Of a stretch of 64,000 bases of DNA, positions 1-13,581 are shown piece by piece (within the stretch, counting starts at the first letter, position 1; the number at the start of each line of letters is the position of its first letter). The stretch is from Mytilus galloprovincialis. Taxonomy: Eukaryota > Mollusca > Bivalvia > Mytilida > Mytilidae. The position numbers and the translations under genes are program-made. Location of the stretch: the NCBI RefSeq assembly GCF_965363235.1, contig NC_134840.1, positions 96,236,416-96,300,415 of the forward strand, read 5' to 3'. The notes under the pieces are model-generated. The model searched no databases. It was not told the DNA's origin and worked only from the letters and a program-made list of their open reading frames with translations.

Positions 1-240
1 AATAATTTTATTGCCATATAAATCAAAAACATGATCTGTGACAAACATAACATATATATACAAAAATAAACAAAATAATAATTCTGGTTATTGAGAAGCT
101 TAATATTTTCTTATCAATACAATGTGATTAAAACGTTTAGCTGATTTTTACAGAGTTATCTCCCTGTAGTGTTGGGTACCACATTAAGCTTCAAGTTTAT
201 CATACATAAGATCATAAAAAAACATTTTATTAAAATGCAA

Positions 241-2260
241 TATGTCAATAAAGGTTTTGATTTTGTAAATATTGCTGGTATTTTTAACGATCATTCTGTT
301 AAAGAACAAATTCCTAGATATTTTGATAATACTGAGCTCCCTCTTATTTGTTATATTTACAAAAAAAATCTACCTGGAAATGTGTGTTTAATTACAGCCA
401 ATTGTGTAAGGACGTTAATATCGGTGAAAATACACATACTTCATGTAATTGTGGTAATTACGAATATATGTATGGACCAATTTTCTATGTTATAACAGGA
501 GATCTTAACATCGTTCAAGACCGAGAGTTAAAATCATTCCTCAGTACAGGACCTAAATATCGTCCCCCGTCAATTATTAATTAGAAAGAGTGTCGCAATA
601 TCATCCACGACTCACTCAGTACTTACTGTTTGAAATGGATTAAACAGGAAAAGGCTGACAAAAAATCTTTGGACTTTTTTTTAATTCAGTAATGAACATA
701 GTTGATATACGTATTCAACATTTTAAGGAACATTTCACTCATAACAACAACAACAACAAACTTATTTCTCGTATCCAAAATAAACTAAAAGATCTACCCA
801 AAGAATTTTTTTTGTCCCGGCCCATAAAGCTGCTAATTATATTATTATTGTTTGACGTAAATTTTATATTGAGGTTCTGAAAAAAAAAATTACCAACTCA
901 CCAACATTCGAAATGATCCCATTTTCTGGAAACGACATCTGTAACAAACATAAATATTTACCTCTTTACAAGCAGAACTAAATATAATGAAAGTCCCAAC
1001 TATGTATTGGCTTCCGACGCTACACAAAACACCTTACAAATATAGATTTATTTCGTCTTCAAGCCATTGTTCCACTACTTAATTGTCTATTCTTCTTACC
1101 AGTACACTTTGTACAATCAAAAACATAATAAAAAATTGATAAAAGAAGACCTTTGAAAAAAGTGGAATTAATCACTTTTGGAGTGCCAAAAACTCGCTGG
1201 AAGTATTTGATAAATTGCATGCTTCTATTGGTTATTATAAGTCTGTTTAAAGTTTTGATTTTTTTCCCTTTATACCACATTGCCTGACATTCTTATTAAG
1301 AAAAAATTCAAAAAAATTCAAAAAAATTCAAAAAAATTCGCACACCTTATCAAATTGGCATTTGAAAAATCAGAATGTGAATATATATGTTCAACTCTTT
1401 TAGGTAATTTTTAATATCAATAAACAAAAGAACTATGTCAACTGGACATGCTTTGATACTATATCTGCCCTTGATTTTTTACTAGATAACATTTTTGTTC
1501 GCTTTGGAATTCCAATGGGAACTACTGTGCACCACTTATTGCGGACCTGTTTTGGTATTGCTATGAGTTACAATTTATGACAAAAATTAGCAACGACCCA
1601 TCGAAAAAACATCTGATACAAAAATTTAATAATACTTTGAGATATTTGAATGATATATTGGTTCTCAATAACGACTACTTCAGTATGTATACTATAAAAA
1701 AATATCCTGTTCTTGATATCTATATCATTAACGAGAAGCGTGATACTAAAATTCATGATTAAAGAGATGATTTTTCATTTCCTATCGTAAATTATTCATT
1801 TTTAGATGGTGACGTCCCCTTTGTCACCATCTAACGGTGTTTATATATCCCAACTTGTAGGATTTGCTCGTGTATGTAACAACCTTTTAGATTTTAACGA
1901 GAGAAATTTATGTATTACTGAAAAATTATTACAGCAGGGTTTTCGATATCACAAAGTAGTCAAAACATTTACTAAATTCTATCATCGGTACAAGGACCTC
2001 ATTCGTAAATATAATTCTACATGCACACTTCTTATACGTTCAGGCATTTCATATCCAATCGTTTATGGTAATATTTTTTATAAAGCACAAAAATGTCAGT
2101 ATTCACCTCAGACGTTAACCTTTAAATAGACTTATTAAGAAGGGATATAGTTACGATACTGTTGTCAGGTCATTAAAGATTGCCTATTTTGGCTTTTCTA
2201 TTGAATCACTCATAGGGTCTTTGCATCGGAACTAAACAAATTTATTTAAAAACTAGTTGA
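241..2260 (+). mobile_element. Decayed Penelope-like reverse transcriptase element
   Basis: Scattered reading-frame pieces in the same order as a Penelope-like reverse transcriptase. There is an N-terminal piece with ITGDLNIVQDRELKSFL near 495-545. A YWLPTLHKTPYKYRFISS piece lies near 1000-1060 and resembles the LPKLHK motif typical of Penelope-type RTs. A C-terminal piece at 1806-2129 contains NGVYISQLVGFARVCNNLLDF. The same family recurs at 17134-18085 and 46680-47250. The frames are interrupted many times, so this is an inactive relic. The Penelope-like assignment is from remembered motifs; another RT class is possible. Confidence 0.6.
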
Positions 2261-2323
2261 TGGCATAACACGTGTTGTGTTCTTCTCATATATGTGATGA
2301 TGGTATAATATAAAACCCTGAAC

Positions 2324-2345
2324 GGGGGGGGGGGGGGGGGGGGGG
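2324..2345. repeat. Homopolymer G tract (22 G)
   Basis: Twenty-two consecutive G residues directly after the Penelope-like remnant. This is a simple repeat, prone to length variation and assembly error. Confidence 0.95.
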
Positions 2346-2569
2346 TGAGTATTGTGCCTGATATTTTTATGATGAAGACATAATCTTTCAATAAGTGTAA
2401 TTAAAGTCTGGAGCTGGCATGTCAGTTAACTGCTAGTAGTCTGTTGTTATTTATGTATTGTTGTCATTTTGTTTAGGTTCTTTTGTTACATCTTAATACA
2501 TCAAACTCGGACTTCTCTTAACTGAATTTTAATGTGCGTATTGTTATGCATTTACTTTTCTACATTGGC

Positions 2570-3020
2570 TAGAGGTATAGGGGGAGGCTGCAGATCTCAT
2601 AAACATGCTAAACCCCGCTGCATTTTTGCGCCTGTTCCAAGTCAGGAACCTCTGGCCTTTGTTAATGCTTAGTCTGTTTCTGTATGTGTTACATTTTAAT
2701 ATTGTGTCGTTGTTCTCCTCTTATATTTAATGCGTTTCCCTCAGTTTTAGTTTGTTACCCCGATTTGTTTTTTGTCCATAGATTTATGAGTTTTGAACAG
2801 CGGTATTCTACTGTTGCCTTTATTAAGTCTTCTATTATTTTTAACTTTAGTTTCTTGTGTATAATTTGGAGTTGATCACTAAACTTGTAAATATATTTAT
2901 TTAGGAGCCATCTGAAGGACGCCTCCGGGTGCGGGAATTTCTCGCTGCATTAAAGACCTATTGTCGACCTTCTGCTGTTGTCTGTTATATGGTCGTCTCT
3001 TTGACACATTCCTCATTTCC
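2570..3020 (+). repeat. Dispersed repeat family B, longest copy
   Basis: A stretch found again at 62605-62925 (+), 25165-25445 (-) and 57735-57995 (-), with fragments near 12045, 15355, 27388 and 57371. Diagnostic blocks are a GAACCTCTGGCCTTTGTTA segment, a segment on the theme GGGAATTTCTCGCTGCATT and the end CTTTGACACATTCCTCATTT. No protein is encoded. The family is unnamed by me. Confidence 0.8.
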
Positions 3021-3689
3021 ATTCTCAATTGTATAGTAAAAAAAAAACCAACAACACACTGCTAATTAGCCCAATGTTCACTAAAGCTTGTGTTCATTCA
3101 TGTTTAAACCAAATAGATTTGGCTCTTATCCTATACATCCTTAAATTTACTTTTATTGTGATGTTGAATAATTATATTTTTTTGATTTTGACATGTAATT
3201 TTAAAAAAGATTGGGTTAATAATAATAAAAAGATATGTACTTTAAAGTTTTAAATGAGCTATTAATTCTGAAATAAAATATAAAAATGAAAGTGCAATTA
3301 TTATTTATTAAACTCGTAAACGAAATCAAAATATAAAGATGTATCTACCTACTCATACATTGTACTTATAAAATAACTAATAAAATAAAAGTCCCTTTAA
3401 CTTTTTAAAGTACGTAGCTTAGGAGTAGGAGTCTTATTAAAGGTTCATTTATACATGTTTTATGCGCAATTATCAATGTTGAGACGTCCATCACGTACAT
3501 TTTGTAGTCGGAAACGTTTTGTTCATCCGTTGATGAGATATAACCCATCAAACGTTGTTTTAACAGTATCAATGTTCAAATACTGTACTTGTACGTTTTT
3601 GGTAAGTACTGGTTTGATTCAGATTCGCGTGTATTTATTTTCGCGAAAATAAACCAACCGCGAAATGCGTGAAAATAAAGACACCGTGA
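3021..3689. other. AT-rich spacer, no gene seen
   Basis: No conserved coding segment was recognised. A small palindromic stretch around TTTTCGCGAAAATAAA at about 3638-3653 lies just before the BEL/Pao fossil. I could not identify a long terminal repeat here. Confidence 0.5.
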
Positions 3690-6480
3690 ATTTGTATTAA
3701 GTCTCCAATTTCAATCCTTCTTTTATTATTCCCGTTTTTTTGGTGAAATTCGCTGAGGGAAGTCAGGTACTCTGATTTCCATCGATTCCAAAATTGTTGA
3801 ATTATTAACGATTGTCTCTTTGCATGTTTATCTAAATTCGTAATGTTCATGAAATCATAGTTTTCAATATCAATATTTTCTCCACGAGGATATGGTAGTG
3901 TATTAATGCGTCGTCCGTATAAAAGATGAGCTGGAGTAAGAGGTTCCGAATCCACTACATCTGAAGAAATGTAAGTTAAGGGTCGATTCAATCTCCATTG
4001 TTACTGTTTTCTAAATCAATTAGCGATTTCCAAGTACCTTTCGTATGCTAGTTTTCGTTAAACCAATGAGGCGTTCCCACCAGCCTCAAAACCATGGTGC
4101 TCGTTTTGGTATAAATCGCCATTGTTTCCTTGTAAAGCAAATGCTTCCTGTAATTTCTCAGATTTACATAGTCGTGTTATTTCATCTGAAGCAGAAACAA
4201 AAGTAGATGCATTGTCTGATAGAATCAATCGCGGTAAAAATTTTCTGCAAACAAAATGTCTAAACGCTTGTAAAAACGTGTCCACTGTTAAGTTTGTTAC
4301 CACTTTCAAATGTATGGCTCTAGTTGAAGCGCACGTATATTAGCAAAGGTATGCTTTAACTAACGACTTTTCTGTGTGTCTTAAATGTAGTGCTCTTTTC
4401 AAATATATTCCTATAGCCGTAAACAGTTGCGCTTCTTGCAGTCTTATCATCAGTAAAGGAGGAGGGTCTGGTGCTGAATATGTCTTTCCTATTAATTTAC
4501 GGCATGTAACACATGTTCTCAGCATTTTTCTAACAACTTGTCGAATTGCAGGTATCCAAAATATATGTCTTATGTGAGTTATTGTCATATCACAGCCTGC
4601 ATGTAAAACTTGCCTATGCGCGTCAATCATGATGAGTTCAGATAATGCGTGATCTGATGGTAGTAAATACGGGAATTTTGCGGATTCCGATATTGGTGCG
4701 TTGTGTATTCGTCCTTGACATCTCATAAGAATAAACGTAGTTGTCTTATTCTAGGCAAATTCGTTGTATTTTTCGATTTCAGCGCCTTATATTCTTGTGG
4801 AAAACTCGTCTCCTGACAGTGCTTTATCCATAATTTTGCGGATTTCTGTATTTCTGGTAGTTTCAATTGTCCTGTTTGTATTGAATTACATTTCTTACGA
4901 CACTTACAAACGAAACGTTGTACATAAGCAGTTAAAAAAAACAATAGCGTCATCTTCTGTATTTAAGCTGGACAATATGTTGTCAACATACAGGTCTTTT
5001 TCTAATAATTTCGTTGTTGTATTGTCGGTTTGCTGTAAATGCTTGTATAACATGGCATTTAAAATGAAAGGTGAGCAAGTTGCTCCAAATAGTAAAGCTA
5101 TAAATCGGTATTCAACCAAATGGCTATCAGGATCTGATGGATTGCTTAGCCATAGAAAACGTGTAACATCCCTGTCGTCTTCGTGTAGAAAGGCGTTTTC
5201 AATGTCCGTTGTTATGGCATAACAGTTGAGTCGAAATCGAATTAAAATTTTCGTTAAATCATTCAGCATCGGCGGAGTGTTTAGAGACAGTCATTCAAAC
5301 TGGGATGGTTTGGTGAAATCCGACAACTACAATCGTACACTATTCTAATTGGCGTCGTGCTTGAGTCCTTTTTTACTGGATGATGTGGAATGTAGTGAAT
5401 TTTGTTCGGAATCGGCTCAGTTTCATACACTCTTTCAATGAATCCGCGGTTTTCTTGATCCGTTATGATATCGCTATACTTTTTTAACATACTTGGTTCT
5501 TGGCACAGTCTTCTTATTACGCTTTCTGTTCTTTTCTGTGTAACAGCATAGTTTAATGGTAACTCATCGTGGTCGGTTTTCCAGGGTAACTTTGCGTAAT
5601 ATTTGTGGTCTCGAAACTCAATTGAAGATTCTTGGTAATTTCGTATGTAATCATTCTCTTTTTCGTGTACTTCCGGAGATTCAATTCCTATAGCCTCGAG
5701 CTTCCAAAACGCTTCTAAGTCGTGTTCCTCAGTATTACGTGAAATAAGCACATTGAAAATAATAGACGTTGTTGAGTACTATGATTTTTCTGAGTGTAAC
5801 GGTCCAGAAAGTAAGTATCCTAGTTTCGATTTGACTGCGATAGGTCCGTTTCCGCGTACAACTTTATCTTCAATTATTTCCCAATAAAAATCGGCTCCAA
5901 TTAATAACGAAATTTCAAAGTTATCTTGTTGCGTAACAGGATGTGCGAGCTTTAGTCCTTTCAAATAACAATTGTTCCTGTTAATGTAACGAATGTGGTT
6001 CTGTAATGGCGTAGCTATCTTTGGAACGATTAAAACCTGTATTGGGATTTTATGTCAAGTTTCAGTTTCAACATAAACTGTGGCTTTATCAAGTCGCCTA
6101 GCATTAGTGTTGGTTTCTCCGAATGATGAGAGTTGAATATTGTCGGCTCTTTCTCTCTGTAGATTCAATTTACGCGCAAGACTCTCCGTTACAAAAGATC
6201 TTTTAGCGCCTTCATTAAACAAAATATTCGTATCAGTGCAATGAAGATGCGACCAAACGGCGGCCACGGCAGTTTTTAACAATAAATTTGAGTGAAATTG
6301 TGCTGACGAGTGTAAAATCGTGGAATCTTCTTGTATCTCGGTGTCCTTCACAAGATTTACTATAGTTGATGTAGATGGCGTAGTTTCGTTCTTATTACTA
6401 CTGTTTGTAAAGAATTGTTCGTGTCAGAGTTACTTCTCTTGTCGGGGTCTTTGTTGTGTCTAGTTAGCGTTAATTAGAGA
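3690..6480 (-). mobile_element. Broken BEL/Pao-type LTR retrotransposon fossil
   Basis: Read on the minus strand, recognisable pol parts occur in the family order. A retropepsin-like region lies at about 6.35-5.8 kb, a reverse transcriptase at about 5.75-4.9 kb, a zinc-binding and core integrase region at about 4.7-4.06 kb, and the C-terminal domain characteristic of BEL/Pao integrases (with LTPAHLLYGRRI) at about 4.0-3.7 kb. Motifs include GADFYWEI in the protease-associated part, ITTDIENAFLHE and YVDNIL in the RT, and HAGCDMTITHIR in the integrase. The element is broken, with at least half a dozen interruptions. No clear gag or paired LTRs were seen. It is probably an old insertion, although the domain order is undisturbed. 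Confidence 0.85.
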
Positions 6481-6765
6481 AAATCCGACAATTGTCTGAG
6501 CGGCTTCGTTTTCTTATTGGGCCTTCAAATAATTAAACTATTGAACATCTGTCAATGTTGGGTTGTAATGAACTGCCGACTCGTAAGAATATCCACCCGA
6601 GATCAAATTAACTAGATGTTAGCTACTATATGTCCCCATAAAGCATTCAACAATGAGCAAAACCATACATCTTAGCAAGTTATTAAAGGCTGCGACAAAT
6701 TTAACTGTAGAAGAACTCAAATGAGAAACCAACGATCTGATTTCTGTTCAAAGCAATAATCGAAA

Positions 6766-7322
6766 AGTAAGATCACAAAAATAATGAACTTAGAGAAAAA
6801 TCAATTCTGAAAGTCCATAATCGCATGGCAAAATCAAATAACAAAACGCATCAAAAACGAATGGACAAGAATTGTCATATTCCTGACTTGGTACAGGCAT
6901 TTTTAAATGTAGAAAAGGGTGGGTTAAACCTGGTTTTATAGCGCTAACCCTCTCACTTTGATGACAGTCTCGTCAAATCCGTTATATTTACATTGATGCG
7001 TAAACTAAACAGACACAATAAATAAAATAGTCAAAATATAGGTACATCAGTCATCATCGTATAACAATTTTAAAAGGAACAATTTAACAGAACACAAAAA
7101 CATCTATCTACAAACACATTCATTGATTTGTGTGTCTGACGTCAGAAATTTTTTATACGTCACATTAATTTGTCGTTCAATGTGCATGTAAACAATTTCA
7201 AAATTTACATAGGCAATGTTAGCATGTAGGGTTAAAAAATCAAAAGTATGTAAGAATAAATATCAGAAATAGACCGAGATTGAAAATAGTCCAAAAGTTG
7301 TATATAGAATTTATAAGAATCC
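6766..7322 (-). repeat. Dispersed repeat family A, long copy
   Basis: Family A is recognised in plus orientation by the words CTGTACCAAGTCAGGAATAT, a CATTCGTTTTTTATGTGTTTTG-like block and a terminal TTTTTGTGATTTTACTTTTT. This copy and the one at 20548-21012 are the longest. Both include a TCTGACGTCAGA-like palindrome and a TTCTTATAAATTCTATATA end. No protein was seen. It is probably a non-autonomous mobile element of unknown class. Confidence 0.75.
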
Positions 7323-9811
7323 CGAAATAGTTAATTCCACTATGCGATTGAATTAATTTGACGTTTATGGTTCAACGTATTTTGTAATTCTATATAAAAT
7401 ATGATATACAGTATCAAACAATAGTCACTGCATCACAGACTCTTAAACTTGAGACAGTATATTTAGAATATCGTGGAGTTAAAACTATTTTGCGGGCTCC
7501 CCGACCCCTTCTTCCCCTTAACCATGTCAGACGTGTAATAGTACATCAATGGGGTTAAAAATTCATGAGAGGACTTGGTAATCAAAACTTAATATTAAAA
7601 ATATTGCAAAACGAGGAAAATTGTATCCTGAAGATTCAAAATCAACAGTCAACAGTTCTGCCAAAATCAATTCAACCTGGAATTATAACAAAAACTACTT
7701 TTTGACTAACTGCTATATTTCGCAACTTTATTTGGAAGTTTTTAATCTATTACAAATGATGATTGCTTGTCTAGTCAGGTCAAAAATAAGGTCGGTCGTA
7801 CACAGTTTAAATGTACATGTAGCCGACAACATACAAGTAACACGTGTTTCTTTGAATATCAATATTGTTTTTCAATTTTATTTAATAATGTACCACTTCA
7901 TACTTAATACTAAATCGCAGGAGCTTTTTCAGGTATTATCGAAACTTTATTGCATAAAAAGTATTAGAAAGGATTAATTGACAATACACCATGCAGTTAT
8001 GCAATATTACAAACCATAGTCATTTTATTCATTCGCAATAATAATTGATAAATTTTAACATTATGTCGGTGTAAGTCAAATCTAAATTGTGATCTTTCAT
8101 ATTTCAAATTCAATACTTTGCAAGTACTTTTTATTGTAATTTCAAATATAGTTTATAAAACCAAGACTTATGCTGTCCGCTTTGTATTATTTTGTTAGTT
8201 TTCTAGTTTGGTTACTGTATAATTGGCCTATAACCCCCTCCTCCCGCACACACTCCTTTTATTCATCATAAAACTGGTTCAAAAGTTAAAATAAATAAAA
8301 AACAAACAAATACATAGTTTTCTAGAAAAAAAAATATAAAAACCAGATTTACTTTTTGACTAGCTGCTACGTTTTGCAACTTTAAGTAGACGTATTTGGC
8401 TATTTGACTAGTGATGCCGCTTACGGTATTCCGGGTAGATTCAAGCATGGACATACGAAGGACAGATTCTATGTGAAACAGAAGCAACGCTTTGTATTTT
8501 TTTTTTTTAAATATATCAAAAGCTAGTTTAAAAGAGCAATAACTTTTTAAATTATATCGTAGGAAACTTACGAAAAGTAACCTGACATGTCTACTTTACG
8601 CTTTGCAAATTACACCCACCAAATTTGGTTAAAAAGGGTTTTTCTTCTTTGGCAGTTGATATATATTGTGTAACTTCGTTCAATAACAGGCGCCATCAAA
8701 CAAATTATCAGTATTAAGGTGAAACATATATATATTAATTTCGATCTAAACCATGACAAACTTTAACCAAAACCATGACGAATTTCTAGACACTTTACCG
8801 AACCATTTCAATCGCTTAACCAAAACCATAGCAATTCCGATATCTTGCTTATTCTGCGTTAATTTTGTGAAATAACAATTCCAATGTAGGTCTTTTTACT
8901 TCCAATACAGATTCAAACATCATATTTGCTTTTTATTTGCTCGTTTGAATAGAACTGCGGCAATTGTTTTGGGAGGTAACATAAATTAACCATGTTCATC
9001 TTAACCAAACTATGACAACATCACTGTACCAAAAGCTCCTCGATATGATGACCTTACTACCCATGTGGGTTATGCTTGCATTTACATATATTCCACATCA
9101 TATTCATTTCATATTATAAATTCACAGAAATATGATACCAAGAAATACAATATAAAACCAGATTAAAATCCATTAAAATATACGATCGGTTAATATCAGT
9201 ATCACGTATGCTCCGAGTGATATAAGCAAGATGATTTGCTTTTAAAAAGTGTGTAATGTAAAAGAAATTTTTTGTGGTTAATTAAATGATAAGCAATTTT
9301 GTTTTATGTGAACTGTTTTTTGTGTTTTTATTTATATTAAAAGTCAAGTTTATTAGTTCCATTTAGTAAGTTTTAATTGATATAGTTTCCCAGCGCTGAG
9401 CTCCTATTGATTCTCGTCTTCATTCACTGTAATTTTTTAAAAAATGACATATGTCAAGGTTCATTGACTTACAATCAAATATGAATAGGTAAGTTATCAC
9501 AAACTAGTTATCTCCTTGTAGGTTTATAGGCGAATAAATCGTCAAACGAATACAAAGGATTAACATACAAGGTAGAAATATTTGCATCAAGGTTCATTTT
9601 TGTATCGTGTGTTATCCCCAGTTGTTTTGACATGGTACGTACTATCAGTTTGTTGTCGACTTGTAATTTTTGCATCACAGAAGCCACAACATATATCTAG
9701 GAGGTAATGATTTTTTTTTTTTTTTTTTTCTTTTGAGGAAAAGGTTGTTTTCATTGAACATGTTAAAACAATAAGATTATCTCTACAAAACAAGTTTCAT
9801 GTGAACTTTAA
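7323..9811. other. Gene-free spacer
   Basis: Open frames here (for example 7621-7977) are short, AT-driven and match nothing I recognise. One block of about 42 bases, beginning ACTTTTTGACTA, occurs at 7697-7740 and again at about 8350-8392 in the same orientation. A T-rich run lies at about 9711-9730. Confidence 0.5.
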
Positions 9812-10460
9812 AGGGGCACTAGCTGTCAAAAACATGTACACCGATTTGACTTGAATTCTCATATTCGATTTAAAACCATTTAAAATATTTAATTTCTTTA
9901 TCAAGAGAAAGTATAACATAAACAATATACCGGGCATGAGCACGATAAGATTTAGCTTCGTTTCGTGTGTTTTTTTTACTAGAAACCGTCCATAATTAAC
10001 TGTCGAGTTGACCTCCGATTACCATATATAAGGGATATAATATATCAGACTCGTTATCTGGATTTTTCTATGTCTGTTTAATTTCATACTATAGTTAACC
10101 ATAGTTTTTACTTGGATAAGAATGATTTTTTGTGGATCGAATCATTCAATCAAATGATTTACCTTTGTTTCACTTTCAATGTTGATATTCGTTTCCTTTT
10201 AATAATTGAAACACTCACAATGCATGCGGTACATATATTTAGCTAACGGGTTAAATTGAAGTTCACATGAATATAAGGATTCAATGTGGTCGAACTATCC
10301 ATTTGCAAGTGAATAATTCATTATCAATGTTTCTTAGCATAGTTTGACAAAATTGAACCACACTGGTAGCTGAAAGCGATACTATTTCACTTTCATTACT
10401 GATTGAACAAACAAAAAAAATCACATTTTATATTTTTCATATATCGTAGCTAGTGCCTAT
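9812..10460. mobile_element. Candidate TTAA-flanked MITE-like element
   Basis: The left end reads TTAA followed by AGGGGCACTAGCTG. The right end reads AGCTAGTGCCTAT followed by TTAA. The ends are inverted copies (11 of 13 bases match), and both flanks carry TTAA, the target preferred by piggyBac-type transposases. The roughly 650-base interior has no coding frame. The word AAAGGGGCACTAGCTGTCAA is, from memory, common in bivalve genomes. Class assignment is an inference. Confidence 0.5.
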
Positions 10461-12349
10461 TTAAGTCGTTAAATAAAGAAATGAAATGAAACGGAAAAAG
10501 GTCTATGTCATTGTATCTTTAAATTAAAGGTACATGCGTTGGTGTTTAAAGTGTGTACAAGTCTTTTTATGTGCACACCTTTTGAGCCTTATGGTTGATG
10601 ACTTATACTAATAGGACCGGTACTTATATAGTACGTATTTGTCACGCTTTGATCCTTCTTTGGTATTTATTATAGCTCATAAACATCGATGTTAATTACA
10701 TACTGAGGACAAAAACCTTTAAACAAATGGCTTCTCTCTAAAACCTACTGGCAAATGATTTAAAAAAAAAACCATTAAAGATAATCATTTGAATAAAACG
10801 TTACATTTGACATCATTTTATTTGTAAATATATCATGTATATCAGGTTATGATAAAAGTATACACATGTGAAGGTATTCAACTTAAGTCAGCCAATTATT
10901 GACCCATTCAGGAGACATCACAAGTTATATATATTGATAACAAATAGATATTAAAAAGAAATGATATTATCTCAGTCGCTGAGTACAAGCATGCCTTATA
11001 TATCTGAAAATAGTAACAATAGCAGCAATATGGTCCGTATAACAAATGAAATATCAAATCTTAAAAAGTTTTTTGAATTTTACCTTTTGGATTTCTTTTT
11101 AAAGTTTTAAAACATTAATAATGATTTACATTTCAAATTTTAGTAATTTTATGAAATTTGGAAAATTTCACAAAATAATCAAAATTTCAAAATACTAAAA
11201 TTCATTTTAAAATTTGATAGCTATTTCAAAAATTAAAAATACTAAACTTAGTATATAATATGCAATTTTGATTATTTCGTTTAAATTTTTTTATTATTAT
11301 ATCAAAAAAGGAAAACGTACGACCAAGAACATAGATATCATGTTCGCTTGTAGGTACCTGTAAATTGTGCAACCGTATAAAAACGACACGAAACAAAGCA
11401 AACCGAAAAGCAACGAAATGTAACGAACACTAATTTTTACTTTAAAAACAGTTACAAACTTCATTTTTAAATAAGAAACACGGTTTTGATTATGATCATT
11501 TTTAGTTAGGAAAAAAAAAAGACGAAACATTTCAAATTATTTTTAATTTAAAAAAAAATCAAAGAAGAGGTGAATTCTCTATACAAATCAGAAATCACGT
11601 GAGATACCAGTATCCTGAAATTTCAAAAGCTTTTTTATCTATTTGGAACAAAAAGAAAAACTAAACCTTTTTAAAACTGAAGTAAATAGATTAGTTTTAG
11701 TTTAGAAAAAAATCTAATTGATGCAAAACCTTACATAATTCAGGATACAGAAATACCACCCCTTGTTTGATTTATTCCTTTTGCAATTAAAACGATTACA
11801 TTTCTTCTATTAAAAAAATCAAGCACAATATGCTAAGGCTTAATACATTTGATTTCTTCCGCAATAAAGTTTACGGTATCACTATAGATAAAAGAAAGAT
11901 AATCCTTAGTATATATACTGTCTACATTCCAACAGGTAACTTTATATAAGAAGTAAAAACAAAAAGAAAATAAGAATTTATTATCAAAATATGAAGTTTA
12001 CTTCATATATGTTACATTTTTACTTAACTTATACAGTCACGTTTTTTGTTAAAGGCCAGCTAAAGATTGCACCTGGGTTCAGGATTTTCGTGCTGTTTAG
12101 AAGACCATTTGGTGGCCTTGTGCTTTAGTCTTCTTTTTTTTTTTTGGTTTGATTGTTGTCTCTAATTTTAAAGCAAAAATATTTAATTAAAGATTATTAT
12201 AATTATGCTGGACATTTGTATGTAAAAAGTAAAATAAAAAATACCGAAATTGAAAGCCCTTTATCAAAAGGCAAAATCAAAGGCTCAAACATATCAAACG
12301 AATAGATTACAACTGTTATACAGTGTATCACTGATTTCGCACAAAGAAG
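10461..12349. other. Gene-free AT-rich spacer
   Basis: Very AT-rich, with low-complexity alternations of AAAATTT around 11100-11250. A degraded family B fragment lies at about 12045-12150. No gene was recognised. Confidence 0.5.
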
Positions 12350-12640
12350 TTAAATCACAAAAATACTCCAAGGAAAATTCAAAACAAATAGTCCATAATG
12401 AAATGTCAAAATCAAATGATAAATCACATTAAACGAATGGACAACAACTATCATATTTCTGACTTGGTACATGCATTTTCAAATTTAGAAAATGGTGGAA
12501 TAAACCTATTAAGCTAGCTAAACCTTTCACTTATATCATAGTTGCTTAAAATTGCACTATATCGACAACGGTGCGTGAATAAACCAGAACAGACATAATA
12601 CGTAAACATGTCAAAATAGGGTTACAGCAGTCAACATTAA
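12350..12640 (-). repeat. Dispersed repeat family A copy
   Basis: Minus-orientation copy. It contains the complement of the GACTTGGTAC and CAGGAATATGACAG-type words, followed by the AAAATGGTGGAATAAACC block shared with 6766-7322 and 50945-51240. Confidence 0.7.
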
Positions 12641-13581
12641 TTGTATTATAATCTTAATCATATCGTCCTGAATTATGCATACACAATCGGGGGTTATTAG
12701 TTATAGCTTTAATGGTGACAACATTATGTTGCCGATTAAACGAAAAAAAAGTTGAATAAAATTTTGATTAAGAGAACACGTCTTTGGAATCTTAGCAAAC
12801 CATCTATATAAACATAAATATTAAATTCTAATATGACGTGCTTCTTTCGCTTTGTAACAAACACCGTGATAAAATTCTCGATATATCTATACTTAGCGCA
12901 GACTCCAAGATGTACACAAATGGCTGTTTAAATATGCCTCCCACGTAAATCCACATGTATCGTAACCTATGTGTAAACGGTTGTGGATTTCGATGTGTTA
13001 ACAATTACAATTGAATAAAACCCTACAGAACATTTATTCTGATTCTGATGCATAACAAAAAGAATTTACACATTAGAGAACGGAAAAATGGACAAAAACA
13101 AAATAAATTAAAATTCCGCGAAATTCCAGTAATGATTTTTGCGCATTAACGTCATTTCAAAACATGACGTCATACGAATGAAAACGTCAAAGCTCAAGGT
13201 TTTTCTATTGCGTTTACCTTCTAAACTCGGATACAATTGCATTAAAATAAAGTATTGAGGTACGTGTTGCTTGTTTTCTGTTCTATTGCTTTATTCGCAC
13301 ATTTACTGATTTCAGCAAGTCAACATGGCGGCTCTTTGGTAACAACATGTCAACAGTGAATTTGACGATAGCTTACGATAAAAAATGTAAATGTTGGGTT
13401 TACTGAGAAGTAAAAAAAGTAATCACATTTTTTTTCTAGCGGTTAGTTAAGAAATCATTCATGCAGGTTTATTAGATTTGTTTTACATTTATCGAACAGT
13501 GGATAAAATAAAACAGCCACACACACGGTGTACCCACCATCGCTTCAGTTTTTTAATGATCGTATTTGTCCTATTAGAATC

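Noticed and set aside
4764-5222. 152-residue plus-strand frame
   Set aside because: Antisense to the reverse transcriptase part of the BEL/Pao fossil.
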